Assembly (NCBI GenBank): GCA_017454585.1
Contig: JAFTCU010000044.1
Location: 1-11,897 of the forward strand
Direction: 5' to 3'
DNA length: 11,897 nucleotides
Source: Thermoguttaceae bacterium
GTDB lineage: Bacteria; Planctomycetota; Planctomycetia; Pirellulales; Thermoguttaceae
This document shows, piece by piece, positions 5,597-11,637 of the stretch. Position 1 is the first letter of the stretch. Each line of letters begins with the position of its first letter. The position numbers were made by a program, and so were the translations under genes. The notes beneath the pieces were generated by a model. It did not search any database and was not told the DNA's origin. It worked only from the letters and a program-made list of their open reading frames with translations.

Positions 5597-7252
5597 ATGA
5601 AAACCCGTTTCAAACTCGAAATCCTGAATGTCTTTTTAGGATTGGCGGCTCTAGTGTCGCCGCTTTTCGCTCAGGACCCGGTCGTCTCTGTGACGGTCAA
5701 GAATCTGGATACGTTCGGCGCGAAACTGACTGCCGCGGCCGAAGACATCGGCGATGTCGATTTGGCCAAGGGAGCGGCTGCCTTCAAGAGCGCCATTTCT
5801 GACCAGACTGTCAAGGACGGCATCAATACTGAGGCCCCGGTTGGTGTCTTCCTCTTCCCGAATGGCAAAAAAAATCCGCCGATCGGTGTGGCTGTTGTTT
5901 CGGTAAAGGATATTGAAAAAGTTCTGAAGCACGTCCCGGACAAATACTTCGCCGTTGAGAAAAAGGGCGATAACAGCTGGGAAGTCAAGTCGAAAAAAGA
6001 CGACAGCAAATTCAGCGCCATTATTGAGCGTCAGGGTGATTGGTTCTTCGTTCAGGACGGAAAATCAAACATCTCGATCGCTGACTGTGGTGCGAAACTC
6101 GTTGAACTGCTCACCGCGCCCATGGATTCCGATGTCCAGGCCAAATTCTACGTGAACGCGATCCCGCAGAACGATCGTAAAGAATTCGTGAACCACATCG
6201 TCGGGAAAGCCAGGAAATGCCTTGAGAAAAAAGGTGAGAAAAAATTCGGCAAAGAGCTGAACGACCGTTTCCTCTCCGAATTGGAAAAATTTGTCGAATC
6301 GGCTGAAGCTCACGAATGGAAGAGCCCGCTTGAAGATGCCTCCGTTAGTTATACGTGGGATGCAAACGGGAAGAAACTCGTGATTCGCAATTCTTTCACT
6401 GGTAATGGCAGCGCTCACCAGATCCAGGATCTGCGTGCTGCGACGGCCGCGAACGCCTCGGCTCTGGCTGGCTTCGGCACGGAAGAAACGCTTGGTTTCT
6501 ACCAAGTCAACGCCCAGATCGCCGGTCTGAATGACCCGGTCATCGATGAACTTATGGCCATTCACCGCAACCGCTTCATCAAGAAATTGGAATGCAAAGC
6601 TGGCGAAGAGACCGCCAAAGAGGTCTCCGAATGGCTGACGAACAATCACCCGCTCTTCCGCCAGGCCTTCGCCGGTTCCGAACAGGAATACGCCGTCGCG
6701 ATGTACGCTGAGCCGGAAAAGAAATTCACCATCATTTTCGCCCGCAGCGTTCCGGATGGTTACGCTCTGGAAAAGACCTTCTGCGAAGCCGCGAAGTACG
6801 TCTGCGAGAAGAAAGGCGAGAAATGCAAGGGCCACGTGAAGAACGGCAAACGCACGGAAAACGGCGAACTGCACGTCTTCCAGGCGGATTTCGTTCCGAA
6901 GAAACAGTGCTGCGAAATGAAGAAGCTCTTCCCCGAAACGGTTCCGGGTTGCGTGATCTTCGCGCCGAAAGCGGTTTACTGGGCCGTTGGTACGGACGCG
7001 GTCGATACGCTTGTGAAGAACATCCAGACCAGCAAGCAGGCTGACGCTCCGGCTTTCGCCGCGACGGTTTCGCTCCAGAAGGCGCTGAACGTCTGCTGCA
7101 AAGTGAAGAAAGTTTCGGACGAAAAGAAAGCCAAGCTCGGAGAGATCGGCGACGCGAATGTGACGATTCAGGTCAACGCTCTCGAAAACGGTGCGGAAAT
7201 TGTGACTGAAGTTCCCGCGCAGGTTTTCCAGGCGATCAAAGTTTTGAAATAA
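5597..7252 (+). CDS. Large secreted protein of unknown function (planctomycete-type)
   Basis: A 551-residue exported protein. The signal peptide is residues 1-25 (M-K-T-R-F-K, hydrophobic core, S-P-L-F-A, then Q-D-P). The mature protein opens with V-V-S-V-T-V-K-N-L-D-T. It then has P-V-G-V-F-L-F-P-N-G, a V-S-V-K-D-I-E-K-V-L stretch and G-D-W-F-F-V-Q-D. This order recalls a recurrent planctomycete secreted family that I cannot name exactly; no enzymatic motif stands out. It is Lys-rich, with Cys pairs (Q-C-C-E, V-C-C-K) and a C-x-K-K-G-E-K motif near residues 206 and 404. The start at ATG 5597 is chosen over an upstream in-frame ATG (5498) because AGGAG precedes it by five bases, a signal peptide follows, and 5498 lies inside the previous gene. 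Confidence 0.7.
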   Translation: MKTRFKLEILNVFLGLAALVSPLFAQDPVVSVTVKNLDTFGAKLTAAAEDIGDVDLAKGAAAFKSAISDQTVKDGINTEAPVGVFLFPNGKKNPPIGVAVVSVKDIEKVLKHVPDKYFAVEKKGDNSWEVKSKKDDSKFSAIIERQGDWFFVQDGKSNISIADCGAKLVELLTAPMDSDVQAKFYVNAIPQNDRKEFVNHIVGKARKCLEKKGEKKFGKELNDRFLSELEKFVESAEAHEWKSPLEDASVSYTWDANGKKLVIRNSFTGNGSAHQIQDLRAATAANASALAGFGTEETLGFYQVNAQIAGLNDPVIDELMAIHRNRFIKKLECKAGEETAKEVSEWLTNNHPLFRQAFAGSEQEYAVAMYAEPEKKFTIIFARSVPDGYALEKTFCEAAKYVCEKKGEKCKGHVKNGKRTENGELHVFQADFVPKKQCCEMKKLFPETVPGCVIFAPKAVYWAVGTDAVDTLVKNIQTSKQADAPAFAATVSLQKALNVCCKVKKVSDEKKAKLGEIGDANVTIQVNALENGAEIVTEVPAQVFQAIKVLK

Positions 7253-7300
7253 AAACCGAAGTTTGTATTGTCGTAAGGTCGTAATGACGTGACCGATGAA

Positions 7301-7353
7301 AACGGAATCGGGCGGAAGGGGCGAATGTGTTCCCTTTCCCGCCTGACTCCGTT
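7301..7353 (+). terminator. Imperfect long hairpin after the secreted-protein gene
   Basis: AACGGA (7301-7306) pairs with TCCGTT (7348-7353). Inside, GGCGG and AAGGG face CCCTT and CCGCC, with mismatches. A second small hairpin, AGGC/GCCT (7366-7378), is followed by a T-rich run. Together these probably end transcription of the gene at 5597 or separate it from the glycosidase at 7426. The rest of 7253-7425 shows nothing else. Confidence 0.45.
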
Positions 7354-7425
7354 CTTTGCGTTTACAGGCTTCCGGCCTCTTATTTTTCTTAATCATTTTT
7401 CCTTCCTTTCAAGAGGAGTTCCACC

Positions 7426-9240
7426 ATGCGTTTTTTCCTTGCCCTCCCTCTTTTTTTCTGTCTCTTTGTGTCCGTCTTGGCTCAGTCGGTTGACTGGTCG
7501 ATCGAATCGGAAAGTGCCATCTTGCCCGGTCTGCCGGAAGAATCTTTTGCCGGTCGGGTCGTGCCGGACCAACGTGTTCGGAAATTTATCCTTCCCCAAC
7601 GGATCCTCTGGGAAACTGAATCCGGCCTGCAAAATTCCGGGCTCGTTTTGACCCCGCCTCTCGGCCAGACCTCCACGTCAGAAATGAAGAACGGCTTCAC
7701 CATGACGAAAAAAGCGGGCGAGCCGTGCGCGATCCTGCTCGATTTCGGCGCGGAAATTCACGGTGGGATCCGTCTCGACGCACGGGATTTGAAACCTCTT
7801 GACGGGCAAGCAGTCCGCACGGTGAAAGTCCGCGTCCGGTTTGGCGAGTCGGCCGACGAAGCGATGGCGGAGCTGGGGGACCGCGGCGCAGGAAACGACC
7901 ACTCCATGCGGGATCAAGTCGTTTCCGTTCCGTGGCTCGGCTCGATCGAGGTCGGGGAGAGCGCGTTCCGCTTTGTGCGGCTTGATCTCGTGGACGACGG
8001 AACGAGCATCGTGTTTGACTCGATCCGCGCGGTTTTCACGTGCCGGGATCTGCCGTGGCTCGGGAGTTTCCGATGCTCGGATGATCGGCTGAACACGATT
8101 TGGCGGACGGCCGCACGTACGCAGCACCTCACGATGCAAAACTACATTTTTGAGGGAGCGAAACGCGACCGCCTCGTCTGGATGGGGGATTTCAACCCGC
8201 AGGGAATGACCACGCTGTACGTTTTCGGCGCGCCGCAGGTCCTGAAGGACACGCTCGGCGAACTGGTGCGGTCGCAGTGGCCGCTTCCGAAGTGGATGAA
8301 CGGTATGCCGAATTACTCGCTCTGGTGGATCATCTCCACGAGCGACGTGTACCGGTTTTCCGGCGATCTGGATTTTGTAAAATCCCAGCACGAATATTTG
8401 GCGGGGCTGGTGGATCTGCTTGAACAGTACATCGACCCGCAGACCGGGAAAGCGGGTTTCCCGTCGCCGTTCCTTGACTGGCCGACGGCCAAAAATCGGC
8501 CCGCGCTGGATGCGGGAACGCACGCGATGTTCGTGATCGCGCTCGAACGCACCGCCGAGATCGCCCGGGCGCTGAATGATACAGCGCTTGAGAAAAAGGC
8601 TGAGTCGCTCGCGGCCATCGTTCGGAAATTTGTCCCGGACCACGCCGGAAACAAACAGGCGGCGGCGATTATGAACTGGGCGGGCCTCGAAAATCCGGAA
8701 AAACCGAACGTGGACGTTCTGCTCCGCGGCGGGGCGGAGGGTTTCTCGACGTTCTACGGCTACTACATGCTGGAGGCGCTCGCCCGGGCCGGCCGGACGC
8801 AGGAAGCGATGAACATCGTGCGCGACTTCTGGGGCGGTATGATCGACGTCGGCGCCACCACGTTCTGGGAAGATTTTGACCTGAAATGGCTGGAAAATGC
8901 CGGTCGGATCGACGAGCTGACGCCGGAAGGAAAGGAAAGCCTCCACGGTGACCGCGGGGCGTACTGCTACATCGGATTCCGCCACTCGCTCTGCCACGGT
9001 TGGGCGTCCGGGCCTGCCGCGTGGCTTTCGGCGCACGTTCTAGGTGTTACGCCCGTCGAGCCGGGCTTCAAAACCGTCAGCGTCGAGCCATTCCTCGGTG
9101 ACCTGGACTGGGTGGAAGGGACCGTCCCAACGCCGTACGGTGTGATTTTTGTCCGCGCAGAGAAAAAACCGGACGGAACCGTTCAGAAAACGGTGAAAGC
9201 CCCGGAAGGAGTAGTTTGGCTTTCCGATTCGGAAAAGTAA
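7426..9240 (+). CDS. Secreted six-hairpin glycosidase, alpha-L-rhamnosidase (GH78)-like
   Basis: A 604-residue exported enzyme. The signal peptide spans residues 1 to about 20 (M-R-F-F-L-A-L... V-L-A-Q). A beta-sandwich region (about 25-205) precedes an (alpha/alpha)6 barrel (about 210-540). The signature E243-G-A-K-R-D-R-L-V-W-M-G-D255 matches the conserved D-G-x-K-R-D-R-x-x-W-x-G-D block of rhamnosidase catalytic domains, where an acidic residue is the general acid. T-T-F-W-E482-D-F offers a candidate base. The end carries H-G-W-A-S-G-P-A-A-W-L-S and a P-G-F-K-T-V-S-V-E-P strand typical of the C-terminal sandwich. Its role would be cleavage of terminal rhamnose or a similar sugar from plant or mucosal glycans outside the cytoplasm. 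The protein is shorter than many GH78 enzymes, so a related family is possible. GAGGAG lies seven bases before the ATG. Confidence 0.82.
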   Translation: MRFFLALPLFFCLFVSVLAQSVDWSIESESAILPGLPEESFAGRVVPDQRVRKFILPQRILWETESGLQNSGLVLTPPLGQTSTSEMKNGFTMTKKAGEPCAILLDFGAEIHGGIRLDARDLKPLDGQAVRTVKVRVRFGESADEAMAELGDRGAGNDHSMRDQVVSVPWLGSIEVGESAFRFVRLDLVDDGTSIVFDSIRAVFTCRDLPWLGSFRCSDDRLNTIWRTAARTQHLTMQNYIFEGAKRDRLVWMGDFNPQGMTTLYVFGAPQVLKDTLGELVRSQWPLPKWMNGMPNYSLWWIISTSDVYRFSGDLDFVKSQHEYLAGLVDLLEQYIDPQTGKAGFPSPFLDWPTAKNRPALDAGTHAMFVIALERTAEIARALNDTALEKKAESLAAIVRKFVPDHAGNKQAAAIMNWAGLENPEKPNVDVLLRGGAEGFSTFYGYYMLEALARAGRTQEAMNIVRDFWGGMIDVGATTFWEDFDLKWLENAGRIDELTPEGKESLHGDRGAYCYIGFRHSLCHGWASGPAAWLSAHVLGVTPVEPGFKTVSVEPFLGDLDWVEGTVPTPYGVIFVRAEKKPDGTVQKTVKAPEGVVWLSDSEK

Positions 9241-9250
9241 AAGGCGAAAA

Positions 9251-9338
9251 GAGGGTGGAGTTGGGAAAAGCCTTCGGCTTTTTATGGGTTGAAGTCTTTC
9301 TGGAGCCAACGTTACGCGCAAGCGTCAACTCCACCCTC
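9251..9338 (-). repeat. Heptamer-flanked intergenic repeat, copy 3 (inverted)
   Basis: GAGGGTGGAGTTG (9251-9263) and its exact complement CAACTCCACCCTC (9326-9338) form a 13-bp inverted repeat with 7-base periodicity. Read on the minus strand, the interior is ACGC-TTGC-GCGT, a segment ending in CTTCAACCC, then AAAAGCC-GAA-GGCTTTT, closely matching the copy at 3431-3551. The stem AAAAGCC (9266-9272) / GGCTTTT (9276-9282), flanked by A and T runs, may terminate the glycosidase transcript. A 12-bp palindrome, CTTTAATTAAAG, follows at 9342-9353. Confidence 0.8.
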
Positions 9339-9389
9339 CACCTTTAATTAAAGTGGCGTGTTGAAGCGGAGCGGTTTTTTCGCCCCCCC

Positions 9390-9417
9390 TTGCAAAAAAA
9401 ACGAAATCGGGTATAAT
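9390..9417 (+). promoter_or_regulatory. Sigma70-like promoter for the small basic protein / dehydratase / trmB unit
   Basis: TTGCAA (9390-9395) and a perfect TATAAT (9412-9417) are separated by 16 bases, so transcription would start near 9424. This is about 38 bases before the small ORF at 9462. It is the best promoter in the window. Confidence 0.7.
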
Positions 9418-9461
9418 TTGCGCAAAATATTAGTGAAGTCCTTTTTTTATTGGAGTTTAAA

Positions 9462-9560
9462 ATGTCCAAACCGCAGCATATCGTTAAAAAATCGAATCAT
9501 GGGAAACGCCCGGCCTCCTCGCAGGCCCGTAAAGCCAAGCGTCACATGGTCAAAACCTGA
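9462..9560 (+). CDS. Small very basic protein (32 residues)
   Basis: A 32-codon frame from ATG 9462 to TGA 9558-9560. It is supported by GGAG six bases upstream and a good promoter 45 bases before. The peptide starts M-S-K-P-Q-H-I-V-K-K, has H-G-K-R-P-A-S-S in the middle and ends K-A-K-R-H-M-V-K-T. It contains seven Lys, three Arg, three His and no acidic residue. There is no signal peptide or membrane segment. The composition suggests binding to RNA, ribosome or DNA, as for minor ribosomal proteins, but I do not recognise a family. It could instead be a leader peptide of the following gene; however, no run of identical codons suggests attenuation. Automatic gene callers often miss genes this short. 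Confidence 0.65.
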   Translation: MSKPQHIVKKSNHGKRPASSQARKAKRHMVKT

Positions 9561-9596
9561 GTTTTCCCATTTGCGCCTCGTTGATGATTTTGAAGC

Positions 9597-9624
9597 ACAC
9601 CACGGGTTTTACGGTCTGTGGTGT
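9597..9624 (+). terminator. Stem-loop between the small basic protein and the dehydratase
   Basis: ACACCAC (9597-9603) pairs perfectly with GTGGTGT (9618-9624); G-T and G-C pairs can extend the stem inward. A T-rich stretch (ATTCATTTATTTT) follows. It may be a partial terminator that lets the small protein be expressed more than the downstream dehydratase gene, or an RNA processing site. Confidence 0.5.
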
Positions 9625-9650
9625 ATTCATTTATTTTAAAGGAGAGAAAG

Positions 9651-10154
9651 ATGGCAAAAAAACCTGCACTCGTAGATTGGGATTCTTTGGATTTGACGCA
9701 TATTCTCGCCGACAAGGAAGAGATCCGCAAGCAGAATCCGCATCGTTATGAGATGGAAATGCTCACGGCGATCGTTTACGAGGACTACGAAAATCAACTG
9801 TGTATCGGTTACCAGGACGTTTCGCCGGATTCGTTCTGGGTCCGTGGTCACATGCCGGGCTACCCGATCATGCCGGGAGTACTTATTTGCGAGTCTGCCG
9901 CTCAGCTTGCCAGTTTTTACGCGCACAAACTCGATTACCTTGATCAGGGAATCATGGGATTTGGCGGTCTGGATGCCGTGAAATTCCGTGGTCAGGTCCG
10001 CCCCGGTGATCGGCTTTACCTCGTGGTGAAGCTCCTGAAAGCGAAGCGGAACGTCATGATGATTTTGGCGTTTGAGGCGATCGTGAACGGAAATGTCGTC
10101 GCAGACGGTGAGATCCGCGGGATCGCGATTCGCGACGCGGTCGTGGGTGAGTAG
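9651..10154 (+). CDS. FabZ-like beta-hydroxyacyl-ACP dehydratase family protein
   Basis: A 167-residue hotdog-fold protein. The fold region starts near N-P-H-R-Y-E-M-E-M-L (29-38), the equivalent of the FabZ L-P-H-R-Y-P-F-L-L block. The catalytic residues are His67 in G-H-M-P-G-Y-P-I-M-P-G-V and Glu81 in L-I-C-E-S-A-A-Q-L. FabZ enzymes dehydrate 3-hydroxyacyl-ACP in fatty acid synthesis. The protein is about 20 residues longer at the N-terminus than a typical FabZ. No other fab genes are nearby, so a side-role in lipid or secondary metabolism is possible. The start at 9651 is chosen because AAAGGAG lies seven to eight bases upstream; an in-frame ATG at 9618 lies inside the preceding hairpin. 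It probably forms an operon with trmB, 35 bases downstream. Confidence 0.85.
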   Translation: MAKKPALVDWDSLDLTHILADKEEIRKQNPHRYEMEMLTAIVYEDYENQLCIGYQDVSPDSFWVRGHMPGYPIMPGVLICESAAQLASFYAHKLDYLDQGIMGFGGLDAVKFRGQVRPGDRLYLVVKLLKAKRNVMMILAFEAIVNGNVVADGEIRGIAIRDAVVGE

Positions 10155-10189
10155 TTTTAACCTTTCTTTCCTTTTTTCAGGATGTTCTT

Positions 10190-10819
10190 ATGCCGCGCCG
10201 TGCCCTCCGTCACATCGATGAGTCTCTCGATTACTCGCGCCATTTGTTTTTGATCCGGGAGCTTCAGCAGCCGTGGGATCTGGCGAAGTATTTCTCCGAC
10301 CCGGCCGCGCCGCTGGAAGTTGAGATCGGGAGCGGGAAGGGCCAGTTCATTCATGACGCGGCGCTCGCCCAGCCCGACCATAATTTCATCGGGACGGAGA
10401 TCGCGCACAAATACGCGGCGTACTGTGCGGCCCGCCTGATCAAAGAGGGGATTTCCAACGCGGTTATGTTTTCGGGCGACGGTCTTCAGCTTTTTCGGGA
10501 GTTTTTGCCCGAAAACTCGTTGGCGGCGGTGCACGTTTATTTCCCGGACCCGTGGTGGAAGGCGCGGCACCGCAAGCGCCGCGTGGTGCAGATGGAACTG
10601 GTCCGCGCATGCGAGAAGTGCCTCGTGCCGGGCGGAAAGCTCCATTTCTGGACGGACGTTCAGGAATATTTTGAAACGGCGCTGGAAATGATGGCGGCCG
10701 AATCGACGCTGAAAGGGCCGTTCACGCCGGACGTGGACCCGTCGCAGTGGCGGACGCACTTTGAGAAACGCACGGTCATCGAGGGCCGCCCCGTTTTCCG
10801 GTCGTGGTTTGAAAAGTAA
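10190..10819 (+). CDS. trmB: tRNA (guanine-N7-)-methyltransferase
   Basis: A 209-residue cytosolic enzyme that makes m7G46 in the variable loop of tRNA using S-adenosylmethionine. The SAM-binding strand and loop is V-E-I-G-S-G-K-G-Q-F (44-53), with the acidic ribose-binding residue in G-T-E70-I. The family signature is F118-P-D-P-W-W-K-A-R-H-R-K-R-R131. It is followed by L-H-F-W-T155-D and the closing T189-H-F-E-K-R block, T-x-F-E being a known TrmB motif. Length and domain order are normal. The start ATG 10190 has AGGA eight bases upstream. It follows the FabZ-like gene by 35 bases, so the two are probably cotranscribed. The adjacency is not obviously functional. Confidence 0.95.
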   Translation: MPRRALRHIDESLDYSRHLFLIRELQQPWDLAKYFSDPAAPLEVEIGSGKGQFIHDAALAQPDHNFIGTEIAHKYAAYCAARLIKEGISNAVMFSGDGLQLFREFLPENSLAAVHVYFPDPWWKARHRKRRVVQMELVRACEKCLVPGGKLHFWTDVQEYFETALEMMAAESTLKGPFTPDVDPSQWRTHFEKRTVIEGRPVFRSWFEK

Positions 10820-10821
10820 AT

Positions 10822-10846
10822 CGAAGAAGCTCGCCCAGCTTCTTCG
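10822..10846 (+). terminator. Strong stem-loop between trmB and the small Tat-lipoprotein-like genes
   Basis: CGAAGAAGCT (10822-10831) pairs perfectly with AGCTTCTTCG (10837-10846) around CGCCC. No T-tract follows (GCCCCTTAAAT), so it is not a standard intrinsic terminator. It could still pause or stabilise RNA and mark the boundary between the trmB unit and the radical SAM cluster. Confidence 0.55.
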
Positions 10847-10873
10847 GCCCCTTAAATCAATCAGGAAGAGCCC

Positions 10874-11266
10874 ATGAAAAAACCGACTTCCAAACCCGAT
10901 TGTAACCTTTCCCGCGAGGAACTGAACGCCCGGCTTGACGCGCTTCGTGAGGAGGCCAAGCCTCGCCGATCGTTTATGGGCCGTTTTGTTGCGCTGTTCG
11001 CGGGCTTTTTCGCCCTTCTGACTTTTGGCTGCAAGAAAATGATTCAGCCGGAAGTACTCTGTTACCGCCACCCGGGAAACGATGATGAAGGGGAGGACGA
11101 GCAGCCGCTCTGCTATGAGGCCCCGGCTCCCGAGGACGGAGAAAATCCCGACGGCGAGCAGAAACCCGACGGCGAGGAAAAGCCCGAAGGTAAAGAAAAG
11201 CCCGAGGACGAACCGGAAATCATGTGCTACGACGTGGCGGTGGAACCGGATGATTCCCAGGAATGA
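10874..11266 (+). CDS. Small Tat/lipoprotein-like protein with spaced Cys-Tyr motifs, putative radical SAM substrate (paralog 1)
   Basis: A 130-residue protein with no family that I can name. A polar N-terminal region (1-29, with N-L-S-R-E-E-L-N-A-R-L-D) leads to R31-R-S-F-M-G-R, close to the twin-arginine consensus. A hydrophobic stretch (38-52) follows, then G-C53-K-K, a loose lipobox. The tail is acidic and Pro-rich and carries three Cys-Tyr motifs: P-E-V-L-C63-Y, Q-P-L-C80-Y-E and P-E-I-M-C118-Y-D. Between the last two are degenerate hexamers of type K-P-D/E-G-x-E (about 91-112). It would be an exported, perhaps lipid-anchored peptide. It is the first of two tandem paralogs ahead of a radical SAM gene, which suggests that the C-Y motifs are modified. 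AGGAAGAG precedes the ATG at a good distance. Substrate status is inferred from context. Confidence 0.7.
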   Translation: MKKPTSKPDCNLSREELNARLDALREEAKPRRSFMGRFVALFAGFFALLTFGCKKMIQPEVLCYRHPGNDDEGEDEQPLCYEAPAPEDGENPDGEQKPDGEEKPEGKEKPEDEPEIMCYDVAVEPDDSQE

Positions 11267-11289
11267 GGCTCCTTTTTCGGAAAGAACCC

Positions 11290-11637
11290 ATGAAAAAATC
11301 AACCTCCAAACCTGATTTGAACCTTTCCCGCGCGGAGCTGAACGCCCGGCTCGACGCGCATCGCCAGGAGACCACGCCCCGTCGGACGTTTTTGGGCCGG
11401 TTTTTCGCGTTGATCGCGGGCTTTTTCGCCCTTTTGACTTTGGGCTGCAAAAAATGGGGTCAGCCGCTTTGCTACTCGCAGCCGTGCCCGGAGTCGCTCA
11501 AGCCGGAACCCTCCGAATCCGATGACGAAAACCAGCCGCTCTGCTACGAGCCGCCGGAACTTCCGCCGGAAGAGCCTGAAGGTGAACCAAAACCTGAAGA
11601 GGAAGAAAAGCCCAAGGAAGATTCAAAGGATGAGTGA
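11290..11637 (+). CDS. Small Tat/lipoprotein-like protein with Cys-Tyr motifs, putative radical SAM substrate (paralog 2)
   Basis: A 115-residue paralog of the preceding gene. Residues 1-55 are identical at 43 positions, including the N-L-S-R, R31-R-T-F-L-G-R and G-C53-K-K blocks. R-R-T-F-L is an even better Tat motif. The tail has diverged and shortened but keeps two motifs: G-Q-P-L-C61-Y-S, followed by a C66-containing turn, and N-Q-P-L-C85-Y-E. A Glu/Pro/Lys end follows. The start at 11290 is chosen because homology begins exactly at this M-K-K, with a weak GGAAAG site upstream. An in-frame ATG at 11263 overlaps the previous stop as ATGA and would add nine residues; it may matter for translational coupling. 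The gene overlaps the radical SAM start by eight bases. The strong leader match against a diverged tail resembles duplicated precursor peptides. Confidence 0.7.
   Translation: MKKSTSKPDLNLSRAELNARLDAHRQETTPRRTFLGRFFALIAGFFALLTLGCKKWGQPLCYSQPCPESLKPEPSESDDENQPLCYEPPELPPEEPEGEPKPEEEEKPKEDSKDE

Noticed and set aside
6065..7396. Open frame of 443 codons on the minus strand
   Set aside because: Lies opposite the secreted-protein gene, which has a signal peptide and ribosome site. The antisense product is Phe/Arg-rich low-information sequence.
7678..9036. Long open frame (452 codons) on the minus strand
   Set aside because: It is the mirror of the well-supported glycosidase gene; its translation is Arg/His-rich without motifs or a ribosome site. 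This is a GC-rich codon shadow.
11263..11289. ATG at 11263 (ATGA overlap) as the start of the second small paralog
   Set aside because: The nine extra residues have no counterpart in paralog 1, and homology begins exactly at 11290. Kept only as a possible coupling signal.
10157..11302. Open frame of 381 codons on the minus strand
   Set aside because: Covers trmB and the first small paralog in antisense. TrmB motifs on the plus strand are unambiguous, and the antisense frame shows no domain.
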